Shown here piece after piece: positions 48,647-60,635 of a stretch of 64,000 nucleotides of DNA. The stretch is taken from contig CM022679.1 of the NCBI GenBank assembly GCA_012295275.1, positions 12,481,915 through 12,545,914 on the forward strand, written 5' to 3'. This DNA is from Chrysomallon squamiferum. Lineage: Eukaryota > Mollusca > Gastropoda > Neomphalida > Peltospiridae. Position 1 is the first letter of the stretch. Every line of letters begins with the position of its first letter. The notes beneath the pieces are model-generated. The model saw nothing but the letters and a program-made list of their open reading frames with translations. It was not told the DNA's origin and did not search any database. The translations under genes and the position numbers were made by a program.

Positions 48647-48700
48647 CATTTAAAAAATAATAATTAAAAAAAAAAATAAATAAATAAATAAAAACAGCAC
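48537..48700. repeat. Poly-A, (AAT)n and (AAAT)n
   Basis: A run at 48537-48564, AAT array at about 48608-48643, then A-rich and AAAT units. Confidence 0.9.
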
Positions 48701-49394
48701 AAATTACAGTAAGAAAAAAACAACAAAAACAAACATGCACCTAACACAGACAGATGGAAAGACTTCATCAGATGGAAATAATTCTAGCTATTGAAAGTAT
48801 ATACACTACGGCAATAAAAGTAACAAATCCAAAAATGCCAGGTAAAAAGGGAGACAATTTTGATTACAGTGTTTCTGAAAACACTTCATTAACATACTAC
48901 AGTAAATATTTTCTCACTCTCTCTTTCTACTTTCCCGCAGTTCTTTGAGAAGAAGCCGCAATTTAAATGTGTACAAAAAAAGTATTTCTTTTGTTCATTG
49001 TTAACCTACAAGAGGCAAAGCGTAGTCGCTGTTAGTATGTTGGTAAATTGGGCTCTTCTGAATAGCAGATAATTTATAATGGTAAAATTGTATCAATTTG
49101 TAATACGTCCTTCACAGCATGACTTATTACAAATAAACGAAAAAATCTGTCTTTTTGTTTGCAACAAACTGCGACCCATGCCGCGAATATGTCACCAATT
49201 CTCAAACTAAAATTAACCCTTTTTCATCAAATGTTGATTAACAAGTTTTACTCTAATAATAACGATGCAGAATTTCATTGATAACCTGGACTGGCCAAAA
49301 TTATGTTACTATTATTTCTGTGATTAAGATAATGTTAGTTTGAATTAAATTGTATTAAGAGAGGTTAATCGTTGTTTTATTATGATCATTTTGA
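48701..49394. other. Noncoding stretch
   Basis: Mixed to AT-rich unique sequence. The frame at 48754-48948 has no recognisable domain. Confidence 0.55.
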
Positions 49395-49397
49395 AGG

Positions 49398-49510
49398 CAA
49401 AAAAAAAAAAAAACGTCAAATGTTTAAGGTGATAAAAATAATAATAATAAAAATAAAAATAAAAATAAAAATAAAAATAAAAATAAAAATAAAAATAAAA
49501 AATAAAAATA

Positions 49511-49541
<31 letters not shown>
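49398..49541. repeat. Poly-A, (AAAAAT)n hexamer and (AAAT)n
   Basis: About nine AAAAAT hexamers (49449-49502) pass into AAAT units. Confidence 0.93.
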
Positions 49542-49619
49542 CAAAAGCTGCTAACTAAAATTAAAAGGAACACAGCAAAGTAATCAGCAACCAAACTAAT
49601 AATTATTTGTTTTTATTAC

Positions 49620-49745
49620 TTTTGTAATTCTTGCTGCTGATGTGTTATAACTTTCATCGTCATCATCTTCATCATAGTTATTAATGTTGCTGTTGTTACT
49701 GTCACTACCTCTACTACTACTACTACTACTACTAGAGGGCCGGTG
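49620..49745. repeat. Degenerate triplet tract ending in (ACT)n
   Basis: ATC, GTT and ACT triplets in one register, with a pure ACT core at about 49709-49733. Confidence 0.8.
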
Positions 49746-49854
49746 CAACCAGAGGCAAGGTAGGTGGCCGCCTTGGGCGTAGACCTCAGAGAACTGTAAT
49801 ACAGTCCTTTAATTTCAGTTTTATACAAATTATTAGGCTACGAAAAAAAAGCAA

Positions 49855-49868
49855 AAATAATAATAAAA

Positions 49869-49903
<35 letters not shown>

Positions 49904-49970
49904 CAAAAATTAACAAAAAAAAATTTAAAAAAAAAAATGAAAAAAAAAATAATAATAATGAAAAGAAAAT
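49855..49970. repeat. (AAAT)n and A-rich tract
   Basis: About ten AAAT units, followed by A-rich sequence with AAT. Confidence 0.9.
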
Positions 49971-50304
49971 ATGCTGGTAACACTAATTCATCGTTCATAA
50001 TCAGTTTATTGTTTTCAGCACTAACAATGCTGTTTATTAGTATTATTATTATTGTCATACGTTTTTACAGTGAATGCCCCTTTGCTCCAAAGCGTGGGGG
50101 AACTGTGCCAGTGCCGTATTAATGGAGATTATGCCTTTTGGCACCTTCTTGTACTTATTTTTGATATTTAAAATAAATTTTACACTTTAAAGTTTCGTTC
50201 TTATTTAGTTTTTCTACCATTTTTTTTTTTCAAAAATTGAAGCTGTCAATTTTTTTAAAAGAAGAAATACAAATTGCTGGACAAGGGCGCAAACATAGGC
50301 TAGT

Positions 50305-50436
<132 letters not shown>

Positions 50437-50439
50437 AGA

Positions 50440-50960
50440 AACCAGATATGCTCGTTCCAGTGACAAAGTGAAAGTTGCACTGGTTTCGCTGTCTGTCAGA
50501 TAGATACAGTTTCATCTCGCTTTGCCGCCAGTAAGTGCCGCGCTTCGTCAAGGAAATGAACTTCAGATAAATTAGAAATCTGTTTCCTTAAATCCTTCCC
50601 ACTCTTTTCGAACGCACGTGCACCACACTAATTAACACAATCGCCGAAGAAGGTCGCACGTGCCGACAACTAGCTATCACGTGATCTCTGAAATTGTTCT
50701 TGCCACTGCGATTTGTTCTGGATGACAACCGACAATGCTCCGGTGAATGGGAAACGGGGTTTTAAAATTTACTTGTTTGCAGATCCCACATTAAATCTTA
50801 ACATTTGTCTGTTCGGCACGTGTCCGTGTTTGAAAATACAGTTTATATCAGAACGAGGACGCACGCGCCAGCGCTGGCAGACTTCGCGCGGAGCATGGCG
50901 CATGTGCAGTGAAAACGGATTTAATTACCATCGGTTTTACGAAACATAAACATGAATGTG
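50440..50960. promoter_or_regulatory. Island with four clustered CACGTG sites
   Basis: CACGTG at 50615-50620, 50657-50662, 50678-50683 and 50817-50822, all within 208 bp. The third is in the palindrome ATCACGTGAT. This is the densest cluster in the window. Sequence is mixed and CG-containing. The frame at 50713-50949 matches nothing. About 4.5 kb upstream of gene 2; candidate enhancer, inferred. Confidence 0.5.
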
Positions 50961-51258
50961 AAATCAATAATATAACATACGTCAGTGCTGTGGGTGTTTT
51001 CTTATTAAATGTCAGATCCGTGTAATGGATGGGTGCGTGTATACGTAGAGGCAAAGTTGCAGGGTAGAGATATGATCAGTTATCTGTCTGGAACGACGTG
51101 TGAACGGACAGATTTGCGGACGTCAGTTTTTTTTTATAGGCTGTAAAGATAAATATATATATTACCTGATAACGTCTAAAAGAGAATGTATGTGTGCATG
51201 TGTTTTTGTTCCTTTGTTTTGCTGTTGCAGCTTTTTAAAAGATTATTTTATCTTGTTT

Positions 51259-51331
51259 TTGCGCGCGCTCTCGTGTGTGTGTGTGTGCGTGTGTGTGTGT
51301 GTGTGTGTGGGTGGGTGGGTGGGTGGGGGTG
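51259..51331. repeat. GCGCGC/(GT)n tract joined to a G-quadruplex motif
   Basis: GCGCGCGC and an alternating GT array (about 51271-51308) run into (GGGT)4GGGGG at 51309-51329. The first part favours Z-DNA; the second is a textbook parallel G-quadruplex sequence on the + strand. Confidence 0.85.
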
Positions 51332-52010
51332 TGTGGCTTCATAGACCTATAAAGGTGTATATCAGTGCGTGAGAGATAAACACTTTAACAGAGACAAAAG
51401 CAAAGAGACAAAACGAATGACCAATGTACAAAGCTATTATTGTAAAATCCGACGTTTTAAAAGAATGTTTTTTCACTATAACACTTAAAACGAATTAAAA
51501 TTCTACAATGCTAGCCTATGCTTATTTTCAATAGTTTTGTATTTAAATTCCACAGTTAGAACTAAAACTCATTTATTTTCAATTTGTATCATTTACCTTT
51601 TTTATTCTTAAACTAAATCCTTCATCTTTTGATTACTTCATATCTGTCATTTATATATTTTCTCTCTTTTATAATATTTAAACTCTATGCCTATAATTAC
51701 ACCCATTTTCTTCTAATTTCCATCATCTGCTTTTCTAACTTCTCTCTTAAAATCCTAGCGTTTTATAGGGCTTTTTGGGGGTTTTTGTTCTGCTCTGGGC
51801 CAGTTCATTTGTTTTTAAATCCCTGGACTCAAAACCTGCCAAACTCAAATAACTGAAGCCTTGTCAGGCTGGCTTTTTTACACATATTCACCACCACGCA
51901 AAAGCAATGAACACGTTTATTGTAAGGGAAAATTAAACAAATACACGTATACGCCTAGAAAATACCCCAACGAACGTGTAACTGATAGGACCTGCCTTAA
52001 TTAAGTTTTA
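51332..52010. other. Noncoding stretch
   Basis: AT-rich unique sequence; no gene or RNA recognised. Confidence 0.55.
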
Positions 52011-52290
52011 AAAACGTCGACAATGGCCGGAAAAATGGGTCGCGGTAGCCGGCGATATTTTCTTTTCTTTAAAATTTGATTTAATTTTCACGGTTGCGAA
52101 TGAATGTGGATTGAAAGTTTTTAATTTCGCCGCGAGTCACCTTTTGTACAAACTTGTGGTTGTGTTTATATCGCCTCGCTTCTTTTCATGCCCGTTCTTT
52201 CCTTTATTTCACTTTCCTGTGTGTCTTTCGTAAGATAATCGCTGATTAATTAAAATGGATTACAAGACGACATCTTGGTGCAGATGTATG
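52011..52290. other. Complex noncoding island
   Basis: Mixed block with several CG dinucleotides. No specific motif assigned. Confidence 0.3.
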
Positions 52291-52304
52291 TTTGTCGGTT
52301 TTTG

Positions 52305-52340
<36 letters not shown>

Positions 52341-52375
52341 AAAAGAAATTTTGGAGAAAGTGTATATGTATGTGC

Positions 52376-52421
<46 letters not shown>

Positions 52422-52740
52422 GTTATTATTATTATTGTTATTGTTATTGTTATTGTTATTGTAATTTTTTGTTGTTGTTACTACTGTTGTTATTATTATT
52501 ATTATTATGACTACTACTACTTCTATTTTCTTCTATTATTATTATTATTACTACTGCTTCTACCACTACTACTACTACTATTATCATTTATAATTATTAT
52601 TATTGTTACTGTTCTTATTGTTGTTCTTGTTACTAGCTCTGTTACAAATATTATACTATTGTCGTTGTCGCTGTTGTTGCTGCTGTTGCTGTTATTATTA
52701 GTACCTGTGCTGTTAACACTACACTTTTGTTATTGTTAGT
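52305..52740. repeat. Poly-A (~34) then long ATT/GTT/ACT triplet array
   Basis: An A run to about 52338, then from 52380 about 130 bp of ATT/GTT, followed by degenerate ACT/TTG/CTG triplets to about 52740. The 154-residue frame through it is an artefact. Confidence 0.92.
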
Positions 52741-53020
52741 GTATTAGAATTTACTTTATTATTTAAGAAAATCTAAAATAAATGTCAAAACTGAACCTGT
52801 CAGTGACAAATACATTAATAATTCATGTAGCAAATGTCAACTTGAGATTACGCTATACCGTTATAAGATTAACATACTTAACACCAAACCGTTATCTTAA
52901 AATCAACTCTCACAAATGTCAGTAATTACTCGAATTACGTCACATACTAATTTCAAGATATACAAATAAAATATATGCGTACATATCTACATTCGTGCAT
53001 ACGCGCAGAAAGATACACAT
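52741..53020. other. Noncoding spacer
   Basis: AT-rich unique sequence, no feature. Confidence 0.6.
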
Positions 53021-53205
53021 ATTTATTCATATATATACACACATACACAGATACATACATAAATACAGACATATATATATACACACATATACACACATAC
53101 ATACATATATACATTTATTGATTTACTATTTTATTTATTTATTTATTTTATTTTTTTTTTTTATTTTATTTATTTATTTATTTTTTTTTTTTTTTTTTTT
53201 TTTGA
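53021..53205. repeat. (CATA)/(CACA) tract then (TTTA)/poly-T
   Basis: Imperfect CATA/TATA array to about 53112, then TTTA and T runs. Confidence 0.9.
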
Positions 53206-53885
53206 TGAGTGTATTGTTTATAAATTTCAATGTAACAGATACTGCAATCAGAAATATTCTACTGTATTATAATTAATTAATTACTATTAAAGCACGTCTT
53301 GAGTATCTACACCTTAATTAACATTCGATCGAGTTTTGTTCCCGTTTTACATAACAACTCTTCCAATCATTATTAAATCTGTGCTGCATATCTTTGCGTC
53401 TGAAAACCAGTGAAACGTCCCATATCGGCTTCGTTAATTTGCTAATGACTGTAATGTGGCTTCTGTTGTGTGTTGCAGTCTAATCAAGACGTAGGATCAA
53501 AACGCAATAACGATCATGCTTCATTTAAGGCCTGGAATTGTAAAACGACATAAGGTATACAGAGCTGATAACGAGAAAAGAAAGATAAGAATTAACTTTC
53601 AAAAAAAAAAGAAAAAAAAAGAGTAAGAACAGATTAATTGATTATAATGATTTAAAAAATGATGATTGTTATGATAATGATTATGATGATGGTAGTAATG
53701 ATGATGTTGTTGATAAATGAACTTTTGTGAAGGGGAGAAATTAACTTGTTAAAGGAGCGGTTTCCCTTCCATTGCTCCAAATGAAATTCGTAATTCTGTA
53801 AACCTTGCGACAAACGAGGATTTTAGTTTTATTTCATCTTAGTGTGCTCTTTTTATGTTTTAGTATCCTTTATTTAGTTAATTTT
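53206..53885. other. Noncoding stretch
   Basis: Unique sequence with an A-rich run near 53600 and GAT triplets at about 53660-53712. No gene. Confidence 0.55.
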
Positions 53886-53912
53886 TTATTACTATTTATT
53901 TATTTATTTATT

Positions 53913-54001
<89 letters not shown>
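53886..54001. repeat. (TTTA)n then (ATT)n
   Basis: About seven TTTA units and about 25 ATT triplets. Confidence 0.96.
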
Positions 54002-54179
54002 TTTACTTTTTTACTTTTTATTATTTTCTAATCCTTCTTTAGTTTTTTTCTTTTTTTTACTCTTTGTTTGTATTTATTTATTTATACAAGTTTTTATTTA
54101 TTTAGCACCAACATCTGAATTATTTATTTTGTCATATTCAACAATTTTATTTTCTTTAATTATTTTAGAAACTGAAGAG

Positions 54180-54540
54180 ATCGTAATTGTAGCAATGATA
54201 GTGAGAGCAAATGTAGTAATGATTGTAGTTGTTTTAACAAATACAGTAGAATAATAGTGATTACAGATGTAGCAGTTATAATACTAGTCGTAGTTACAGT
54301 AGCACAAGCAGACGAAGTAATAACAGCAGTAATAGTAGTTATAAAATAAAAGTAGTGTTTGTAGAAACAGCAGTAGTGGTAGTGGTATAGTAGTAGTAAT
54401 AGTAGTAGTAGTAGTTGTTGTTGTTCTTGTTGTAGCAGTAATGCTAGTAATATTAGTTGTTCTATTGTACTATTATTGTTATTGTTATTATTATCATCAT
54501 CATCATCATTATCATCATCATCATCATCGTCATCATCATC

Positions 54541-54581
<41 letters not shown>

Positions 54582-54582
54582 C
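54180..54582. repeat. Degenerate TAG/TTG/ATC triplet array
   Basis: TAG-type triplets (54190-54410), GTT (54413-54435), then ATC and ATT runs (54483-54582) hold a three-base register for 400 bp. Confidence 0.85.
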
Positions 54583-55195
54583 ATACCTCACTTAGCTTTC
54601 CTCAACCATCCATTAAAATTTTGAAAATTAAACAAAGGCTCCGAAGACAAAGAATAAAAACTCTACTTCCTTTATTATATTTTACAACAAAACAACCCTG
54701 CTAGTTGTATCATTATTTCAGTTCACTTTTTACTTGTTTTCTCTTTATCAATCTTATAGATAAGCTACATGATTTATATCAGTCCACGACAATAGCCAGA
54801 ATGTCAAAGATTTCAAGCGTAATAATCGACGATTTTAGTCTAGCATGTGTTCGGTTCACTGCGGCAGTATTGTGCTTCCGTCCGCTAACCAGGCGGAAAA
54901 TTCTGAAAAGCCATTCGTTCGAATCACGGATCAAATTGTATATTAAAGTGTTGTTAATATGGAGTTTCGTACCCTTTGAAACGACGATAATAAAACAAGA
55001 CTCCTTCAAAGCTTGTTTCATTTGCCTTTCGCTGGTCCGGGCTTTTCACTTTCTTGTGTGTTAACCAGTCTTTCAAACATCCAAAGAATGCTGCTATGAA
55101 AATCGTAGAATAAATTGGCGAGTGAACACCCGTTCATTTATGGAAATTATACAAACCCTTTTTCATTGTGTGTTCTCCCTTAATTACTTGTATAA
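54583..55195. other. Complex noncoding stretch
   Basis: Mixed sequence at about 54800-55140. GTTCGAATCA at 54918-54927 resembles a tRNA B-box but no cloverleaf can be drawn. Opposing frames at 54705-55064 and 54779-55021 match nothing. Confidence 0.4.
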
Positions 55196-55456
55196 ATCAT
55201 TGACAGTATTTATTTTTTCTTTTTTTTATCCTTTGCTGGGATTTTTTTTTTCTTTTTTTATTTTTTTTTATTTTTTATTTTTTATTTTTTTTTTGATACC
55301 TTCGGGTTTATTTTCGGCAAACAAACTTCATTAGTTAATATATCCGTAATGTCATAATTGATGAAGCGTGCAAAAAAACACATAACGTTAACCAAAAGAT
55401 CTTGAGTTTATTTGTTAAGATTATTTTATTTTTTTATTATTAATACTATTTTTTTA

Positions 55457-55485
<29 letters not shown>
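55196..55485. repeat. T-rich tracts
   Basis: T runs with sparse A and C at 55208-55293 and 55425-55483, separated by about 130 bp of unique sequence. Confidence 0.85.
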
Positions 55486-55487
<2 letters not shown>

Positions 55488-56205
55488 ATGAAATATAATA
55501 GGCCAGACTGCACAGATTTTAAAGAATTAAAAAAAAAAATTATTTTACAATCTGTTCTTAATATTTTCGCTGGTGTGATTTACTAAACGCCGAGTTTATG
55601 CATTAAAAGATCATAAAACAACAATTATCTTCGCCAAATCGATGTTTTTCCTTTCTGTTAAACTGTTTAATTAACCACAAGTCGTTTGTAATCGCAGGAT
55701 TCTTTAAAAAAATTATATTTTTGTGTTTATAAATGAGTATGGAAGGAAATAATAAAGGAAAACAGGAAAGGAAAAAAAAAAAAGAGATGAAACGTAAAAA
55801 TGATTTGTGATGATGAAGCACAATATATATAACCCCTATAAAACTGAATTTTTAAAATTTTATGTATATTTTGATAAATACATATGGAAGAAATGATTAT
55901 GTGAAAGCGTGAGTGAAAGACAGAAAATTAAAAAATATAAAGAAATGACATAAAAAGCAAAACTATTACGTAATGACACTACACACAAAGAACGGTGCAC
56001 TGCTTACAGTTTAATATCGAGTTAAAAAGTGAGAGGAAAAAACAACTAATTCCCTACTATGTTCAAGAAATTTTTCATTTACTTTATATAAAAAAAAAAT
56101 AACTGTACCTATGGAGTAAAAACGGACTCGTATAACAAATAAAGAATTACGAATTACGAAAACTGAATAAGTTATGTTACAGGCTTTTAATGTATGGCTC
56201 CGTAA
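55486..56205. other. AT-rich noncoding stretch
   Basis: Unique, A-rich; no gene. Confidence 0.6.
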
Positions 56206-56251
56206 AAATACAAATAAATAAATAAACAAATAAATAAATAAATAAATAAAC
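56206..56251. repeat. (AAAT)n microsatellite
   Basis: About ten AAAT units with AAAC variants. Confidence 0.95.
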
Positions 56252-56570
56252 ATACTAATTATTTGATATCAGACATTAAATTTTATAGATTATGATATCA
56301 CTTCAGTTCTTCAGTATCACCAAAGGTATCTTTTCCTACAGTTAAGGTAACATATATCACAACCTCTGAAGCACTTGCCGCTCACCAGCATCAATTAGAA
56401 TCAGCCATAATTATATCCACTGACATCGTCCGCATCAAGATCGTCGCTCTGTAGATTAGCTTTATATATTTTTATTTTGAGCTAGTAGCAATATATTTTA
56501 AAAGTAATGTTGATGTCGTAGTTGTAGTTTTGGTTTTAGTAACAATGACAGTATTCATTTTATCATGATC
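56252..56570. other. Noncoding spacer
   Basis: Mixed AT-rich sequence, no feature. Confidence 0.6.
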
Positions 56571-56729
56571 GTAATCTCATCGTCATTATCATCATCATTT
56601 TCAACATCGTCATCATCACCTTTAGTATTATTATCACCGCGGTGGTGGTGGTGGTGGTGATGATGATGATATTGATGATGGTGATGATTGTCAATATTAT
56701 TATTATTATTATTATTATTGTTATTGTTA

Positions 56730-56795
<66 letters not shown>
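56571..56795. repeat. (ATC)/(GGT)/(GAT)/(ATT) triplet tract
   Basis: ATC triplets, a GGT run at about 56640-56659, GAT triplets and a long ATT/GTT array (56695-56795). Confidence 0.92.
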
Positions 56796-56797
<2 letters not shown>

Positions 56798-57515
56798 CGA
56801 TGTATGGCAATCGTTCTGTTTTGCATTTCTCTGTCTGTCTGTAACTAAATCTCGTCAGCCTCTCCAATCAAGCGCAGACGATAAATAAAGCTGAACAAAC
56901 CACTTTTTTTTTCTTAATCCCTTACAATCAGATATATTTAGTGTCCGAGCCAGTAAATAATGGCTGTATGTTGATATGGATTTCAACGGACGACAGATGT
57001 GACAGCAAAACAAAGACGACAAAAATCAAATAAATTACTCCTACTTAAGCTAGAACATTCCTAGAGGGAAATTTCGGTTTATAAAAGACTGACGCCCCTC
57101 TATTCTTGAACGCTGTCCAACAAGCGTGCCCATCGAGCGACTTCGGGGTGTTGTCGGAAACAGAGAATATATTGCATGCTCGCACTTTCCGACAATGGAC
57201 GCAGCCAAGTGTTGGTCTTCGGAACAATGCGACATCACAAGATCATCATTTAAAGAAGAATTATTGAAGTCGTGGACAATCGAGTATTTAAGCCAGAAAG
57301 TCCTCTACGCACTAATCACAAGAACGCTAACGACACCTGTCGGTCTTAGGACCAAATGCAAATGAAGTCACAATCAGAAGTTGCCCGGATATCATTCTCA
57401 ACTTTGACCGCCGACCCACTTGCCTATAAGGTCACCAAGACCTGTTGTGTACCCAATATGAAATGTATTTTTACAATTATTTATTTCAAATGTCCTAAGG
57501 ACAGAGTTTTGCTTT
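56796..57515. other. Complex noncoding stretch
   Basis: Mixed sequence, most complex at about 57040-57440. The frame at 57126-57365 and its minus shadows match no family. Possible regulatory DNA. Confidence 0.4.
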
Positions 57516-57518
57516 CTT

Positions 57519-57612
57519 CCTTCCTTCCTTTCTTTCTTTCTTTCTTCTTCTTCTTCTTCTTCTTTTTTCTTCTTCTTCTTCTTCTTCTAATAATAATAAT
57601 AATAATAATAAA
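57519..57612. repeat. (TTCC)/(TTTC)/(TTC)n then (AAT)n
   Basis: Pyrimidine tetramers and trimers followed by about eight AAT triplets. Confidence 0.94.
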
Positions 57613-58340
57613 AATTTATTTTACTGATATTCAGTTCAGTAAGTATTCTTTGTATAATCACGAATTCCAACCGTATTTCGGTGGTTAGAATACTATTCTA
57701 TCACAGGATGAGTCCCGATATCAATGTTACTCGAGTTGCCCACTGTGTTATTTCCCATTTCAGTCGATATACCATATCAATCTTACCATAATGTAAATTA
57801 TAAGAATATTAAACTGCCCATATAATGTTACAGCAGCTTCTTCTTTTTTTGCTTCTGTTTTCTTTTCTTTCTTTTTTTAAATAATGTGTCTGTAAATCTT
57901 ATCTAATTCGAAGAAAAAGTCATTTTCTCTAAAATAATATAATACTAGAAAAAAGCAGATGTAACAAGTTATTAGTTACTACATCCAAAATTTAACAGTT
58001 ATACGTTAACCAGATACAGAACGTGAACTAAGATTATTATTTAACGACATACCTGTTAAACCATGCATAATTTATACACAGTGTAATTCAATTACGAATG
58101 ACATGTTATTCTCAAGGAGTCAGAACTAATTGAGTGTGATAACGTTAGGTGTTTATTTTCATCTGTTACATCAATGTTAGCTTTAAGTGATCTGTGTTGA
58201 CTGTCCCTTGTTTACATCATTATTAAAACTTATTAGTGTCTGACATCAGATGAAATGCAAGTTTGACACATGAACCACAGTGCAGAGAACAAAAATCGTC
58301 CGCGACAAAATCGCAGTATTACACAATGACACGGAATAAC
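57613..58340. other. AT-rich noncoding stretch
   Basis: Unique sequence; no gene or motif supported. Confidence 0.6.
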
Positions 58341-58910
58341 TTTACCTCTTACTAATTTCGTGAAAACAGAACACAGAAAAGAATCTGTTTTCGTCATTGT
58401 CGAACTCGTGACATCCGTGTTGACCGAACAGCGGGAAATGAAACCTACAACCTCGATGTAAGTGAAACTGCCATATCCGCCATGTTGTCTTTACCAAGAC
58501 ACGACACCTCGCAACAAAAGTGTCACCTCTCGGAGAAAATTAGTTACGCAAGAAAAAATAACTCTAACCGCCTTTCTGCCTACTCGGAAGGCTCGCTCAA
58601 TGGCCGGGTCGCGTGGCGTCATTTTGAAACGAAAATACCTCGAGACTAATCTGGGATTACTTTTCAATGACCGGTGATAAATTGTAATTCAGCGTGAAAA
58701 TCCTTCACACAGGAAGAAAAGGAAGGAAATCGGGTTAATCAGTCCAAGAACAATGTTTGGTTTGAACTCCTCGACTGTCACTAAATGGCGCCAGTTATAG
58801 AGGAGCTGTGATTTAGAATAGTATGTACTGCGATCGCCTCTTGCTACCTGCTTCTGTCCAAAGGTTTCTAGGAATGTGGGGAGAATATTCCACATTCCAT
58901 TCCCTCTTAC
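58341..58910. other. Complex island containing first 189 bp duplicate
   Basis: Mixed CG-containing sequence. The copy at 58418-58606 continues seamlessly into similar mixed sequence on both sides, suggesting this is the original location. Frames on either strand match nothing known. Confidence 0.4.
58418..58606 (+). repeat. Direct duplication, copy 1 (189 bp)
   Basis: Matches 59440-59628 over 189 bp with four substitutions and no gap (about 98% identity by eye). Non-repetitive, CG-containing sequence with a CCGCCATGTTG word. Confidence 0.93.
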
Positions 58911-58978
58911 TAACTATCTAACATTAATACATTTAAACATTCTTAGGCAGACAAACATGGATTGTCTCCGAATCGCAT

Positions 58979-59009
<31 letters not shown>

Positions 59010-59439
59010 GATAATTGATTCATTCAAATAATAACGATAAATACTTACAACTGTCGTTGAATATATAACTTAAACGATGAACGTCATAACAATTTTACAG
59101 ATGTTAGAGTGCCATATTTTTTTACAAGCCAACGTTTTATAATAACTGTTCAATGATACATGGTTTCGAGAAAATTCGACAGTTTTAAAATATTTTTCGA
59201 TACAGTCTTCTAGGCTAAAATAGATTTTAAAAATTATTGACATTATTATTACTAATGAAACGATATAATTATGAATGCCCGTTTAAATCATTCTCTACAT
59301 AGACTTATATCCGGCGCCTTCTTGAATTAATGAATGAATAATATTGAAATAAAAAATATATTTAGTCGTGAATTTGCTTTAAATTTCTTTTAAAAAAGAA
59401 AAGAAAAGAAAAAGAAAAAATAATATATATATATATCAA
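58911..59439. other. AT-rich spacer between duplicates
   Basis: T run at 58987-59009, otherwise unique AT-rich sequence, ending in A-rich DNA and a short (TA)n run (59422-59436). Confidence 0.65.
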
Positions 59440-59628
59440 TGTTGACCGAACAGCGGGAAATGAAACCTACAACCTCGATGTAAGTGAAACTGCCATATCC
59501 GCCATGTTGTCTTTACCAAGACACGACACTTCGCAACAAAAGTGTCACCTCTCGGAGAAAATGAATTACGCAAGAAAAAATAACTCTAACCGCCTTTCTG
59601 CCTACTCGGAAGGCTCGTTCAATGGCCG
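59440..59628 (+). repeat. Direct duplication, copy 2 (189 bp)
   Basis: Second copy, bounded abruptly on the left by a (TA)n run and on the right by (ATTT)n. This suggests insertion into, or capture between, simple repeats. It carries three C/T or G/A changes and one T/G change relative to copy 1. Confidence 0.93.
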
Positions 59629-59691
59629 ATTTATTTATTTTAATTTTGTTTTTGTATCTTTTATTTATTGATTTAAGGTGTGTATATATAT

Positions 59692-59770
<79 letters not shown>

Positions 59771-59834
59771 CACACACAAAAACACACAAAAAAAAAAATA
59801 AATAATAAATAAAAAATAAAAAAACAAAATAAAA

Positions 59835-59866
<32 letters not shown>

Positions 59867-59900
59867 AGTAAAAGTAATAGTAATAATAGTAATAACAATT
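59629..59900. repeat. (TTTA), (AC)n, (AAAT)n and (AGT)n tract
   Basis: An (AC)n array of about 90 bp (59697-59786) with a TATA interruption, followed by A-rich, AAAT (59830-59865) and AGTAAT units. Confidence 0.94.
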
Positions 59901-60540
59901 GATGACATTTCTGGAAGAATGGTTACTCTAGTCTGTCTCTCTAAATTTAACAGTTTCTAAGCCTGGATGTATTCGATCCACTAAACTTCGACATCAGTAT
60001 TTCCCCCGTTGAATTAAACTGCGACCACTGTTTAAACAGATGTCTATGTTAATTTGATTTCAGTTTCGTGCATATTTTTCTCTAATTTAATTATAGAATG
60101 ATACGTCAATTTTGTTACGCCCCTTGTGCTGAGTAAACAAGCAGATGATAATATGAGTACCAGTCCAGTTCCTGTCCGTTTCTTTGGCCTCGCCATGGAA
60201 ACAAAGTCCAGGTGTGTCCTGTCCGTCCATTGTCCGCAATGATGTAACACTTGGGAGTTGGAAAAGAAGAGCGTGAAGTGCGCGTGCTTTCAACAAAAGG
60301 TCCTTAGCACGCCCCTTTTTGCATTAACGCGCCAAAATGCCTGATCCGTTAAGGAAAAGATTTATAATGGAAAATACTAAAGGAATCAAACAGCTATCAT
60401 AAATTAAAAATAACGGTGACAAATTGGTCGTTGCAAACTTTTGTTCAAAATAAAATGTTAAAATGGTTCATTTAGTTTTCTAACGATGAACAAAACGATT
60501 CTTTCGTCAGAAGCAAAAGAATAAATCGTTGTGATACATT
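59901..60540. other. Noncoding stretch, complex at 60.1-60.35 kb
   Basis: Mixed block with CG dinucleotides; minus frames at 60044-60296 have no recognisable domain. Confidence 0.45.
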
Positions 60541-60549
60541 CATACGAAA

Positions 60550-60550
<1 letters not shown>

Positions 60551-60602
<52 letters not shown>

Positions 60603-60635
60603 CACTAACACGCACACAGCCACACACACATAGTA
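60551..60635. repeat. (CA)n microsatellite
   Basis: About 24 CA units, then interrupted CA-rich sequence. Confidence 0.96.

Noticed and set aside
49729-49742. CTCF-like match CTACTAGAGGGCCG
   Set aside because: Formed mainly by the end of an ACT repeat, two mismatches; probably incidental.
52275-52739. 154-residue open frame with poly-Lys, poly-Ile and poly-Leu
   Set aside because: Direct translation of poly-A and ATT/GTT/ACT repeats.
53805-54254. 149-residue hydrophobic frame
   Set aside because: Poly-Ile from an ATT array; it looks membrane-like only because of AT-rich repeats.
54841-54935. Possible tRNA from the B-box-like word GTTCGAATCA
   Set aside because: No A-box at the right distance and no cloverleaf with paired acceptor ends.
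57126-57365. 79-residue frame with several Cys and Trp
   Set aside because: Looks superficially protein-like but matches no motif I know and has no gene context.
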